Origin: Agromyces intestinalis
Lineage (GTDB): Bacteria; Actinomycetota; Actinomycetes; Actinomycetales; Microbacteriaceae
Reading direction: 5' to 3'
DNA length: 64,000 nucleotides
Assembly (NCBI RefSeq): GCF_008365295.1
Contig: NZ_CP043505.1
Location: 186,001 to 250,000, forward strand
This document shows, one piece after another, positions 1 through 7,794 of this stretch. The notes beneath the pieces are model-generated. The model was not told the DNA's origin and searched no databases. It saw only the letters and a list, made by a program, of their open reading frames with translations. Positions within the stretch are counted from its first letter, which is position 1; every line of letters begins with the position of its first letter. The translations under genes and the position numbers were made by a program.

Positions 1-1379
1 TCGACAAGCCCGACTCGGCCCCCGCCGACAACTCGACCGGCTCGTGCACCCGTCAGGGCAGGGACGCCGAGGGCAACGCCACGTGGAACTGCGACGGCGG
101 CAACTTCGACAACTACACGCTCGAGGTGATCGACCGCATGGGCACGGACTCGTTCCAGCCCGACCACGGGGTCATGATCGCGAAGACGAAGAACCGGGAC
201 TCGAACCCCTTCATCTGGACGATCGACGCCAACCCGCAGGACATCGACACCGTCGACTACGTCCGCCCTGACGGCACGCCCGTCATGATCACCCGCGGTG
301 ACCAGCGCCAGCTCAACGACGCCCTCTTCCACGCCGGAACCGATTCCGGCTCGGAGTACGAGTACGTCGACGAGGCCAACGGCCTGCACTTCTACATCAC
401 CGATGTGGAGCGCGACGAGCAGGGGCTGCTGTCGTACGACGTGGCCATCCGCTCGCTGACGTCGACCTCGACGCAGGCGCGCGGTGTCGCGCTCGGCCAG
501 CCCGTCTCCTCGGGCTCGACCGAGAGCGGCCTGATCGGCCTGACGGTTCCGGTGACGAACACCGGTGCCGCCGGTGTTGACGCGCTCTCCGACGGTGACG
601 TCTACCGGGTCGCCGCGGCGATCCAGGGCGAGGCGGCCGGATGGCGCGTGCAGCTGCCGAACGCGCTCGTCGCGCTGGGCACCGGGGCGACCAAGGACGT
701 GCCCGTGTACCTCGCGTACGAGGGCGAGGGCGTTCCCTCGGCCGTTCCGGCCGTCACGGTCACCGTGACCTCCGAGAGCGACCCGGCTGCGACGGCCTCG
801 ACCACGACCTCGCTCGTGGACGCGGTCAAGCCGGTGGCGACCCTGGTCACCCCGACCACCGCCGGGCCGTTCCAGGCGCTGTCGATCCAGGTCGATGCGA
901 CCGACAACTACGCGCTGAAGCGCGTCGTCGCGAACATCTACAAGGACGGCACGCTGTTCAAGAGCACGCAGACCGCGGCGAACGGCGCCTCGAGCGCCAC
1001 GCACGTCGCCACGGTCGCGCTGCCCGACGGCGATTACACCGTCAAGTACAACGCCGAAGACCTCACCGGCAACATCGCAAAGACCGGGACGTTCGCGTTC
1101 TCGATCGACGCGACGGCGCCGACGGTCACGGTGAAGACGGGCGCGAACGAGACGGCCGGCGCCGACGGCGTGTACTCGTTGGTGAGCTTCAAGCTCTTCG
1201 ACGCCGGCAAGATCGACAAGCTGACGCTGAACGGGGTGGTGAAGGATCTTACGGACAACGCGTGGAGTGATCTCAACTTCGTGAAGCCCGGCGCGTTCGG
1301 CGGTGTCGTCGGCGAGAACACGCTCGTCGTGTACGACGTGGCGGGCAACGCCACGACGCTCACGTTCACACTGAACTAG
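1..1379 (+). CDS. secreted protein, C-terminal part; probable M6-type metalloprotease tail
   Basis: Open from the left edge (first complete codon at base 3) to the TAG ending at 1379, so the N-terminus and any catalytic site lie outside the window. The visible 458 or so residues contain a Cys-containing segment (SCTRQGRD...TWNCDGG), a GVMIAKTKNR segment and then beta-rich repeats: a NEW3-like stretch (about residues 190-300 of the fragment) and two Ig/bacterial-surface-like units with DNYALKRV and DLTGNI...GTFAFSIDATAP motifs. This resembles the distal part of secreted M6 family (immune inhibitor A-like) proteases of Microbacteriaceae. The protease assignment is inferred from recall of such C-terminal regions, not from a seen zinc site; a different secreted adhesin or hydrolase is possible. 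Confidence 0.6.
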   Translation, partial: DKPDSAPADNSTGSCTRQGRDAEGNATWNCDGGNFDNYTLEVIDRMGTDSFQPDHGVMIAKTKNRDSNPFIWTIDANPQDIDTVDYVRPDGTPVMITRGDQRQLNDALFHAGTDSGSEYEYVDEANGLHFYITDVERDEQGLLSYDVAIRSLTSTSTQARGVALGQPVSSGSTESGLIGLTVPVTNTGAAGVDALSDGDVYRVAAAIQGEAAGWRVQLPNALVALGTGATKDVPVYLAYEGEGVPSAVPAVTVTVTSESDPAATASTTTSLVDAVKPVATLVTPTTAGPFQALSIQVDATDNYALKRVVANIYKDGTLFKSTQTAANGASSATHVATVALPDGDYTVKYNAEDLTGNIAKTGTFAFSIDATAPTVTVKTGANETAGADGVYSLVSFKLFDAGKIDKLTLNGVVKDLTDNAWSDLNFVKPGAFGGVVGENTLVVYDVAGNATTLTFTLN

Positions 1380-1390
1380 CGTCGACGTGG

Positions 1391-1426
1391 ACGGGTGCCT
1401 CCTCGCTGAAGCGGGGAGGCACCCGT
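1391..1426 (+). terminator. strong hairpin after the secreted protein gene
   Basis: Twelve perfect base pairs (ACGGGTGCCTCC at 1391-1402 with its complement at 1415-1426), extended by four more pairs, one a G-U, to a TGAA tetraloop (1407-1410). It starts 11 nt after the stop codon at 1379. There is no T-run, which is usual for high-GC actinobacterial terminators. Confidence 0.75.
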
Positions 1427-1470
1427 CCCGGGCACCCGTCACGCCCCCGCAACACCTCGGAGTTCCAGCC

Positions 1471-1962
1471 ATGACCAGATCCCTCCCCCGCATCGCGGCC
1501 GTGGTCGCGACCGCAGCCGCGCTCGCGTTCACCGGATGCGCCGCTCAGCCCGCCGGAGCCGGCTCCACCGGAGGCGGCCCAGACGCTGCCACCGTCGACC
1601 TCCTCGTGCGCGACGCGCAGCTGCGGGTCGCGGGCGACGCCTGCTCGGGTGCACGCCCCTACCAGCACATCCACCGCGGCTCCGAGCTCGTGCTCGAGCA
1701 CGCAGACGAACGCCTCGCGGTCGAGCTGCCCGACGGCGAGGCGGTGCGCATCGACGACCTCGACTACGGAGCCGCCCCTCGCATCCCGACGGCCTGTCGA
1801 TTCCGGCTCGACGTGCCCGGCCTCACCGCCGACACCGAGTACGCCGTCACCATCGACGGACGCGCAGCCGGCACCTACCGCTACCTCGACACCGACACCC
1901 CGCCGATCGCAGTGCCGCCGCTCGCCGACCCCAACGCCATTCTCGAGACCGGAGACCGCTGA
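1471..1962 (+). CDS. small lipoprotein of unknown function
   Basis: 163 residues. ATG at 1471 is chosen because it gives a textbook lipoprotein signal: basic MTRSLPR, hydrophobic run, and lipobox ending FTGC with the lipid-accepting Cys at residue 23; an upstream in-frame ATG at 1387 would bury that signal. The mature part has two more Cys (GDACSGARPYQHI and PTACRFRL) that could pair, and beta-rich sequence resembling a fibronectin/jelly-roll fold. No family recognised. Its stop overlaps the start of the thioredoxin-like lipoprotein by one base (TGATG), so the two are translationally coupled and probably work together outside the membrane. Confidence 0.8.
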   Translation: MTRSLPRIAAVVATAAALAFTGCAAQPAGAGSTGGGPDAATVDLLVRDAQLRVAGDACSGARPYQHIHRGSELVLEHADERLAVELPDGEAVRIDDLDYGAAPRIPTACRFRLDVPGLTADTEYAVTIDGRAAGTYRYLDTDTPPIAVPPLADPNAILETGDR

Positions 1963-2543
1963 TGCCCCTCCACCCCGGAGTCTCCCGTTCGATCACCGCC
2001 GCTGCGACCGCAGTGCTGCTCGCGCTCACGCTCGCCGGCTGCACCTCCGGCCCCCGCGGCGGCGCCGACCGCCTGCCCGGCCCGGTTCCGGGCGACATCA
2101 CATTCGCCGCGACCGAGACGGCGCCGAACGCGCCCGCGATCGATGCGAAGCTCGTCGATGGCACCACGGTCGACGGCGACGACCTGTGGGGCGAGCGCCC
2201 GGCGGTCCTGCAGTTCATCACGTCCTGGTGCACCCGCTGCGACGAGCAGCAGGGCGTCATCGCGGGCATCGCGCGCGACTACGGCGACGCGCTCACCGTC
2301 GTGCTCGTCGCGGGCGACCCCGCCGACGGCGCCGACGACCTGCTGGAGCATCTCGACGAGCTCGGCGTCGACCAGCCCGTCATCCACGACCCCGACCTGC
2401 GCATCTGGCGTTCGTACGCCGTCGACGAGCCGCCCATGACCGCGCTCATCGACGCCGACGGTCGTCTCGTGAAGCTCTGGCCGGGCGGCGCCGACGAGAC
2501 GAAGCTGCGCGCCGAGCTCGACCGGATCATCCAGCGCGGCTGA
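1962..2543 (+). CDS. TlpA/ResA-type thioredoxin-like lipoprotein
   Basis: 193 residues. Signal peptide with lipobox LAGC (Cys 27), then a thioredoxin fold with the redox motif WCTRC (Cys 90-Cys 93), an EQQGVIAGIARDYGD helix and a cis-Pro loop region around DEPPMTALIDADG. Known role of the family: thiol-disulfide exchange on the outer face of the cytoplasmic membrane, for example reducing partners for cytochrome or extracytoplasmic protein maturation. Coupled by TGATG to the preceding lipoprotein, whose two extra cysteines make it a plausible client. Ends 20 nt from the convergent dnaG. Confidence 0.88.
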   Translation: MPLHPGVSRSITAAATAVLLALTLAGCTSGPRGGADRLPGPVPGDITFAATETAPNAPAIDAKLVDGTTVDGDDLWGERPAVLQFITSWCTRCDEQQGVIAGIARDYGDALTVVLVAGDPADGADDLLEHLDELGVDQPVIHDPDLRIWRSYAVDEPPMTALIDADGRLVKLWPGGADETKLRAELDRIIQRG

Positions 2544-2562
2544 CGCAGGCTCGGCCGTCGCC

Positions 2563-4452
2563 TCAATCTCCGGCGAACGCGCGCCGCTCGCGCTCGATAT
2601 CGACGAGCGCGCGCTGGATCGTCGCGTACGTCTCGCGATCGGCCGCGTCGGTGCGCTGCAGCCGGCCGAGCAGCTCGCGCTTCTGGCGCAGCAGTTCGCG
2701 TTCGACCAGCGCCCCCACCACGCCCGTGACGTACACCGAGAGCTCGGCGGTGCTGCGCTGCGGCACGGGGGCCACCGCGAGCTGCTGCACCACCCCGGCG
2801 TAGGGCGCCGGCACCTCGGCCATCACCCGATCGACCTTCACCGAGCCGTCGGCGGCGAGCGTCGAGGCGATGCCGTCGCGCACCACGGCGAGCGTCTCGT
2901 TGCCGAATCGGCTGTCGGTCGCCCGGCGGATCAGCTCGTCGCCGACCGATTCTGGATACTGCAGCATCGCCTGCAGCGCGTCGCGTTCGAGCCGCGTCGA
3001 CGGGTCGCCGGGCAGCTCGGTGATCGAGAACGGGCGCACCGCGACATCCGCACGGGCCTCGCCGCCGCGATCGCGACCGGATGCCTCGCCGGATGCCTCG
3101 TCGCGACCCTGCCGACCCGGCGCAGCGCTGCGCGACTGACCGCGCGCGGTGCGCACAGCGCGCTCGACCTCGCCGAGCTCCATGCCGAGCATGCGCGCGA
3201 GCTCGCGCGTGTACCCGGGCCTCAGGGCGGGGTCGCGCAGGTCGGCGACGATCGGCGCCGCCGCGCGCAGCGCACCGACGCGGCCCTCGACCGTCTCGAG
3301 GTCGAACTTCGTCACGGTGTGGCGGATCACGAAGTCGAACATCGGGGTGCGGGTCTCGACGAGGTCGCGCACCGCACGGTCGCCGCGCGACAGGCGAAGG
3401 TCGCACGGGTCGAGCCCGTCGGGGGCGACCGCGACGTAGGTCTGCGCCTGGAACCGCTGCTCCTCGGCGAAGGCGCGCATCGCCGCTTGCTGGCCGGCCG
3501 CATCGCCGTCGAACGTGAACACGACCTCGCCGACGCCCGAGTCGTCGCCGAGCACCCGGCGCAGCACCTTGATGTGCTCGACGCCGAACGCGGTGCCGCA
3601 GGTCGCGATCGCGGTCGTGACGCCGGCGAGGTGGCACGCCATCACGTCGGTGTACCCCTCGACCACCACCACGCGGTGCGACTTCGAGATGTCGCGCTTG
3701 GCGAGGTCGAGGCCGTAGAGCACCTGGGCCTTGCGATACAGCGCCGTCTCGGGGGTATTGAGGTACTTCGGGCCGTTGTCGTCGTCGAGCAGGCGTCGGG
3801 CGCCGAACCCCACGGTCTGACCGGTGACATCCCGGATCGGCCAGACCAGGCGCCCCCGGAATCGGTCGTACACGCCGCGGTCGCCTTGCGAGACGAGCCC
3901 GGCGGCGGCGAGCTCGTCGGTGGTGAAGCCGCGGCCCTTCAGGTGGTTCGTCAGGCGGTCCCAGCTCTTCGGCGCGAAGCCGACGCCGAATCTCGTGGCC
4001 GCGTCGGCGTCGAACCCGCGCTCACCGAGGAACCGGCGACCGACCTCGGCCTCGGCGGTGCCGAGCTGCTCGACGAAGTACTCGGCGGCCGCCTGGTTCG
4101 CCGCCAGCAGCCGGGCGCGGTTGCCGTGGTCTTGCGCCGGGCCGCCGTCTTCATAGTGCAGCTGGTAGCCGAGCCGGCCGGCGAGCCGCTCGACCGCCTC
4201 GCTGAACGTCACGTGGTCCATGCGCTGGAGGAACGTGTAGACGTCGCCCGACTCGCCGCAGCCGAAGCAGTGGTAGTAGCCGAGACCCGGGCGCACATGG
4301 AAGCTCGGGCTGCGCTCGTCGTGGAACGGGCAGAGTCCTTTCATCGAGCCGACGCCCGCGGACTTCAAGCTCACGTGTTCGCCGACGATATCGGCGATGT
4401 TCGTGCGGGCCTTGACCTCGTCGACGTCTGATTGTCGAATCCGGCCGGGCAT
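2563..4452 (-). CDS. dnaG: DNA primase
   Basis: 629 residues, normal length. N-terminal CHC2 zinc finger: Cys41-x2-His44 and Cys62-x2-Cys65 in CPFHDE...YHCFGCGESGD. The primase core follows, with a Toprim domain around residue 260 (VVVVEGYTDVM and FTFDGDAAGQQAA), then a linker rich in Gly/Arg/Glu and a C-terminal helicase-binding domain. ATG at 4452 is preferred: AGG lies 8 nt upstream; GTG at 4458 would add two residues. Makes RNA primers for Okazaki fragments. Last gene of a dusB-dgt-dnaG run on the minus strand; the linker carries two copies of the CGGATGCCTCG word (3078, 3090). Confidence 0.97.
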   Translation of the reverse strand: MPGRIRQSDVDEVKARTNIADIVGEHVSLKSAGVGSMKGLCPFHDERSPSFHVRPGLGYYHCFGCGESGDVYTFLQRMDHVTFSEAVERLAGRLGYQLHYEDGGPAQDHGNRARLLAANQAAAEYFVEQLGTAEAEVGRRFLGERGFDADAATRFGVGFAPKSWDRLTNHLKGRGFTTDELAAAGLVSQGDRGVYDRFRGRLVWPIRDVTGQTVGFGARRLLDDDNGPKYLNTPETALYRKAQVLYGLDLAKRDISKSHRVVVVEGYTDVMACHLAGVTTAIATCGTAFGVEHIKVLRRVLGDDSGVGEVVFTFDGDAAGQQAAMRAFAEEQRFQAQTYVAVAPDGLDPCDLRLSRGDRAVRDLVETRTPMFDFVIRHTVTKFDLETVEGRVGALRAAAPIVADLRDPALRPGYTRELARMLGMELGEVERAVRTARGQSRSAAPGRQGRDEASGEASGRDRGGEARADVAVRPFSITELPGDPSTRLERDALQAMLQYPESVGDELIRRATDSRFGNETLAVVRDGIASTLAADGSVKVDRVMAEVPAPYAGVVQQLAVAPVPQRSTAELSVYVTGVVGALVERELLRQKRELLGRLQRTDAADRETYATIQRALVDIERERRAFAGD

Positions 4453-4495
4453 GGTCACATCCTAGGCCCGCGCGGCCGGCGCACGGCCGGAGCGA

Positions 4496-5755
4496 TCACC
4501 GCTGCACCAGCCGCTCGTACCAGGCGAGGGCTGACTGATCCGTGAGGCTCTGCACCTGATCGACGACGACGCGTCGGCGGGCCGCGTCATCGGCGGCGAG
4601 TGACCAGTCTTCGGCGAAGCCGGGGTCGAGCACGTCGGGCCCGCGATCGGAGAGCACGTCCGCGAGCGTGGTCAGCACTTCGCGCTGCTGCTCGTAGATC
4701 GGCTGTCGGGTGTTGCGCGACATCACGAACGTCGCCACGATGCCCTTCAGCACCGCGATCTCGGCCTGGATGCTGCGCGGCACGACGACGTCGGCGTCGA
4801 ACCGGATGAGGCTCGCGAGCGGGAACGCCGCCCGAGTCGCCTCGGTCGCGGCGTGCGCGAACCGGCCGATGAGCTGGCTGGTGAGGTTCTTCAACCGCGC
4901 CTGGTCGCGCCGGCTCGAATCCCACGTTCGGAGCCACACGTCGAGCGACTCGAGTCGGTCGAACGCGGCCATCAGCTCGTCGTGCGGGATCGACCCGCCG
5001 ATCCACGCGTACATCGACCTGACGAGCTCGTCGTGGTCGGCGCGGGCGCCGAGCGCCGCGACGTCGAGGTAGCCGTTCACGATCGCGTCCTCGAAATCGT
5101 GCACCGAGTATGCGATGTCGTCGCTGAGATCCATGACCTGCGCCTCGATGCAGAGCCGCCGGGTGGGCGCACCCCGCCGCAGCCAGCGGAACGACTCGAG
5201 ATCGTCCTCGTAGACGCCGAACTTGCGTCGCCCCGACGGGTCGGGCACGCCCGAGGTCTCGGGCCAGGGGTACTTGCAGCTCGCATCGAGGCTGGCCCGG
5301 GTGAGGTTCAGCCCGTAGCTGTGCCCGTCGTCATCGAACACCTTGGGCTCGAGACGCGTGAGGATGCGCAAGGTCTGCGCGTTCCCCTCGAAGCCGCCGA
5401 TGTCGGCCGCCCACGCGTTCAGCGCCTTCTCGCCGTTGTGCCCGAACGGTGGATGCCCGAGGTCGTGCGCGAGACAGGCGGTGTCGACCACGTCGGGGTC
5501 GAGCGCCAGGTTCGCCGCCAGCTCGCGACCGATCTGCGCGACCTCGAGCGAGTGCGTCAGCCGGTTGCGGGCGAAGTCGAGGCCCGCGGTCGGGCTCAGC
5601 ACCTGCGTCTTCGCGGCGAGCCGGCGCAGCGCGCTCGAATGCAGCAGGCGTGCGCGGTCGCGGGCGAAGTCGCTGCGCCGCGAGGAGTGCTCTTCGGGCA
5701 GTCGCCTCTCGTGATCGGCGTCGTCGTAGCCGCCGAACAGTCGTCGCTCGCGCAA
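4496..5755 (-). CDS. dgt: deoxyguanosinetriphosphate triphosphohydrolase-like protein
   Basis: 419 residues. HD-domain dNTPase: RLTHSLEVAQIG followed by CLAHDLGHPPFGHNGE supplies the metal-binding H...HD, and MDLSDDIAYSVHD the last D. Hydrolyses dNTPs to deoxynucleoside and triphosphate, tuning dNTP pools; actinobacterial members sit beside dnaG as here. No ATG or GTG lies near the expected N-terminus; TTG at 5755, one base after the dusB stop (TGAGTTG), is the best start and implies translational coupling to dusB. The N-terminus RERRLFGGYDDADHERRLPEE is variable in the family. Confidence 0.92.
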   Translation of the reverse strand: MRERRLFGGYDDADHERRLPEEHSSRRSDFARDRARLLHSSALRRLAAKTQVLSPTAGLDFARNRLTHSLEVAQIGRELAANLALDPDVVDTACLAHDLGHPPFGHNGEKALNAWAADIGGFEGNAQTLRILTRLEPKVFDDDGHSYGLNLTRASLDASCKYPWPETSGVPDPSGRRKFGVYEDDLESFRWLRRGAPTRRLCIEAQVMDLSDDIAYSVHDFEDAIVNGYLDVAALGARADHDELVRSMYAWIGGSIPHDELMAAFDRLESLDVWLRTWDSSRRDQARLKNLTSQLIGRFAHAATEATRAAFPLASLIRFDADVVVPRSIQAEIAVLKGIVATFVMSRNTRQPIYEQQREVLTTLADVLSDRGPDVLDPGFAEDWSLAADDAARRRVVVDQVQSLTDQSALAWYERLVQR

Positions 5756-5756
5756 C

Positions 5757-6914
5757 TCAGCCGCCGCTCGTGTCGAGCTCGGCGTCGACGAGCGTCGTGC
5801 GGTCGTGGCCGACGAGCTCTTGCGAGTCGAGCCAGCCGTCGGGCAGCGCGGGCTGCTTCGGCGTGCCGGCCCGGCCGCGCGGCCCCTCGGCGCCCTCGCC
5901 CGGGTACGGCATCGACCAGTCGAGCTCGCCCAGCAGATCGTCGAGATGGGCGAGCGATTCGACGGTCGCGAGCTTCGCCCGCAGCTCGCCGCCCACCGGG
6001 TAGCCCTTGAAGTACCAGGCCACGTGCTTGCGGATGTCTCGGCACCCGCGTTCTTCGCTGTCGAAGAACTCGACCAGCAGCTCGGCATGCCGCCGGAACG
6101 TGCGCGCCACGTCGCCGAGGCTCGGCTCGGCCTTGCGCTGCTCACCGCGGAACGCCGCGGCCAGATCGCCGAAGAGCCACGGCCGCCCGAGGCATCCGCG
6201 ACCGACCACGACCCCGTCGCACCCGGTCTCATCGACCATGCGCAGGGCGTCGTCGGCCGACCAGATGTCGCCGTTGCCGAGCACGGGCACGGTCGTGACC
6301 GTCTCTTTCAGCTTCGCGATGGCCGGCCAGTCGGCCTGGCCCGAATAGAACTCGGCGGCCGTGCGCGCGTGCAGGGCGATCGACGCGACACCGGCGCCCT
6401 CGGCGATGCGGCCCGCCTCGAGGTAGGTGAGGTGATCGGCGTCGATGCCCTTGCGCATCTTCACCGTCAGCGGGATGTCGCCCGCCGCCTTCACTGCGCC
6501 CTCGACGATGCCGCGGAACAACCCCGACTTCCACGGCAGCGCGGCTCCCCCGCCCTTGCGGGTGACCTTCGGCACGGGGCATCCGAAGTTCAGATCGATG
6601 TGGTCGGCCCGGTCTTCAGCGACGAGCATGGTGACCGCGTCGGCGACCGTCTTGGGGTCGACGCCGTAGAGCTGGATCGACCGAGGCGTCTCGGACTCGT
6701 GGTGCGTGATGAGTCGCATCGACTCGGGCGTGCGCTCGACGAGCGCTCGGCTCGTGATCATCTCGCTCACGTAGAGGCCCGCGCCGAACTCGCGGCAGAG
6801 CCTGCGGAACGCCGTGTTGGTGATGCCCGCCATCGGCGCGAGCACGACGGGCACGTCGAGCTCGATGCCGCCGATGGAGAGCGGGTCGCGGGTGGCGGTG
6901 CTGGGAAGTGACAT
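5757..6914 (-). CDS. dusB: tRNA dihydrouridine synthase DusB
   Basis: 385 residues. FMN-dependent TIM barrel reducing uridine in the tRNA D-loop. Visible landmarks: APMAGITNTAFRRLC at the N-terminus, LNFGCPVPKVTRKGGGAALP with the catalytic Cys, VKMRKGID, HARTAAEFYSG, GNGDI and VGRGCLGRPW for phosphate binding. C-terminal about 45 residues are a poorly conserved extension. ATG at 6914 follows GGAGGCG. First gene of dusB-dgt-dnaG, divergent from ybaK. Confidence 0.95.
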   Translation of the reverse strand: MSLPSTATRDPLSIGGIELDVPVVLAPMAGITNTAFRRLCREFGAGLYVSEMITSRALVERTPESMRLITHHESETPRSIQLYGVDPKTVADAVTMLVAEDRADHIDLNFGCPVPKVTRKGGGAALPWKSGLFRGIVEGAVKAAGDIPLTVKMRKGIDADHLTYLEAGRIAEGAGVASIALHARTAAEFYSGQADWPAIAKLKETVTTVPVLGNGDIWSADDALRMVDETGCDGVVVGRGCLGRPWLFGDLAAAFRGEQRKAEPSLGDVARTFRRHAELLVEFFDSEERGCRDIRKHVAWYFKGYPVGGELRAKLATVESLAHLDDLLGELDWSMPYPGEGAEGPRGRAGTPKQPALPDGWLDSQELVGHDRTTLVDAELDTSGG

Positions 6915-6973
6915 CGCCTCCGATTCTCCCAGACTTCTGCAGGCTCGCGGCCGATCGAGGGTCGCGACGCGCC

Positions 6974-6979
6974 TAGGAT
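6974..6979 (+). promoter_or_regulatory. -10 element for the YbaK-like gene
   Basis: TAGGAT fits the actinobacterial -10 pattern TANNNT; it lies about 30 nt before the ATG at 7009, which is preceded by a strong GGGGAGG ribosome-binding site. No clear -35 is visible. Confidence 0.45.
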
Positions 6980-7008
6980 GCGAGAAGCGCACACCTGGGG
7001 AGGACGAG

Positions 7009-7491
7009 ATGACGGACGGATCGCCGACCGGCGCCGAGCGAGTGCGGGCGGATGCCGCAGCCAGGGGCCTGGACATCGAGGTCATCGAGCGGCCCGCGGC
7101 GCGAAGTCTCGAGGAGGCCGCCTCGATCCTCGGCATCGAGCCCGGCGATATCGTGAAGTCGCTCGTCGTGAAGCGCAGCGACGACACCTACGTCTTCGCG
7201 CTCGTGCCCGGGGGGCGCAAGATCAGCTGGCCGAAGCTGCGTGCTCTGCTCGGCGTGAACAAACTGCAGCTGCCGGATGCCTCGCTGGCCCTCGCCGCGA
7301 CCGGTTATGAACGCGGCACGATCACTCCGCTCGGCTCGACGACCGCGTGGCCGGTCATCGTCGACGAGTCCGTGGTCGGGCGCCGGGTCTCGATGGGCGC
7401 CGGCGAGCACGGACGCAGCCTCTTCGTCGACGCCGACGCCCTCATCACTGCCTTCGACGCGACGGTCGCCGACATCAGCGAGCCCGAGTAG
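7009..7491 (+). CDS. YbaK/EbsC-type aminoacyl-tRNA deacylase
   Basis: 160 residues, the full length of the YbaK/ProX single-domain family. Features: SLEEAASILGIEPGDIVKSLVVK with the conserved Lys, FALVPGGRKISWPKLRALLGVNKLQLP, a GYERGTITPLGS loop (the GxxPxG-like substrate loop) and VSMGAGEHGRSLFVD. Such free-standing editing proteins hydrolyse mischarged tRNAs, for example Cys-tRNA(Pro). Start chosen by GGGGAGG six nt upstream. Stands alone between divergent dusB and the convergent DsbA pair. Confidence 0.9.
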   Translation: MTDGSPTGAERVRADAAARGLDIEVIERPAARSLEEAASILGIEPGDIVKSLVVKRSDDTYVFALVPGGRKISWPKLRALLGVNKLQLPDASLALAATGYERGTITPLGSTTAWPVIVDESVVGRRVSMGAGEHGRSLFVDADALITAFDATVADISEPE

Positions 7492-7492
7492 C

Positions 7493-7553
7493 CCCCGCGC
7501 ACCCCCCTCGCCCGCGCACCCCTCCCCCGCGCACCCCCTCCCCCGCGCACCCC
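7493..7553. repeat. four imperfect copies of a C-rich 12-mer
   Basis: CCCGCGCACCCC occurs at 7494, 7511, 7526 and 7542, separated by two to five C/T bases. It begins 2 nt after the ybaK stop codon. Extremely C-rich on the plus strand and non-coding; looks like slipped-strand expansion. Confidence 0.8.
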
Positions 7554-7562
7554 GCTTCTGCC

Positions 7563-7630
7563 GTGCGAGGTCGATTTGCGTGACTGAGGTCGTCCTCGAC
7601 CTCACTCCATCACGCAATTCGACCTTGTAC
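7563..7630. repeat. long nested palindrome (REP-like element or bidirectional terminator)
   Basis: Outer arms 7568-7583 and 7610-7625 are 16 bp with one mismatch, extended outward by five more pairs including two G-U; an inner perfect 8-bp stem (7585-7592 with 7597-7604) closes on a TCCT loop. The sequence begins AGGTCGATTTGCGTGA and ends with its near complement. It sits between convergent ybaK and the DsbA-linked small gene, so it could end both transcripts, but its nested architecture and lack of GC-rich core relative to the genome resemble repetitive extragenic palindromes. Confidence 0.7.
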
Positions 7631-7647
7631 GGCGCAGCGCGAGGCGA

Positions 7648-7794
7648 TCAGTCGCGGGGATCGGCAGCGCCGTCGGGTGCCGGCACGAAGCAGACGTCGC
7701 CCTCGCACACCATGGCCGCGGGGTCGCCCGTCACCATCGTGAACGGCGCCGGTCGCGAGGCATCCGTCACCGAGGCATCCGCCGGCTCGCTCAC
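7648..7794 (-). CDS. 48-residue CxxxxC protein coupled to the DsbA gene
   Basis: Not obvious because it is short. GTG at 7794 overlaps the TGA of the DsbA-like gene in the classic GTGA 4-nt overlap, and the frame stays open for 49 codons to TGA at 7648. Translation starts MSEPADASVTDASRPAPF, then a conserved-looking core TMVTGDPAAMVCEGDVCFVP with two cysteines four residues apart, and an acidic tail. Coupling, codon usage like the neighbours and a Cys pair beside a thiol oxidoreductase argue for a real gene. Possible roles (client, redox partner, metal site) are inference only. Confidence 0.65.
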   Translation of the reverse strand: MSEPADASVTDASRPAPFTMVTGDPAAMVCEGDVCFVPAPDGAADPRD

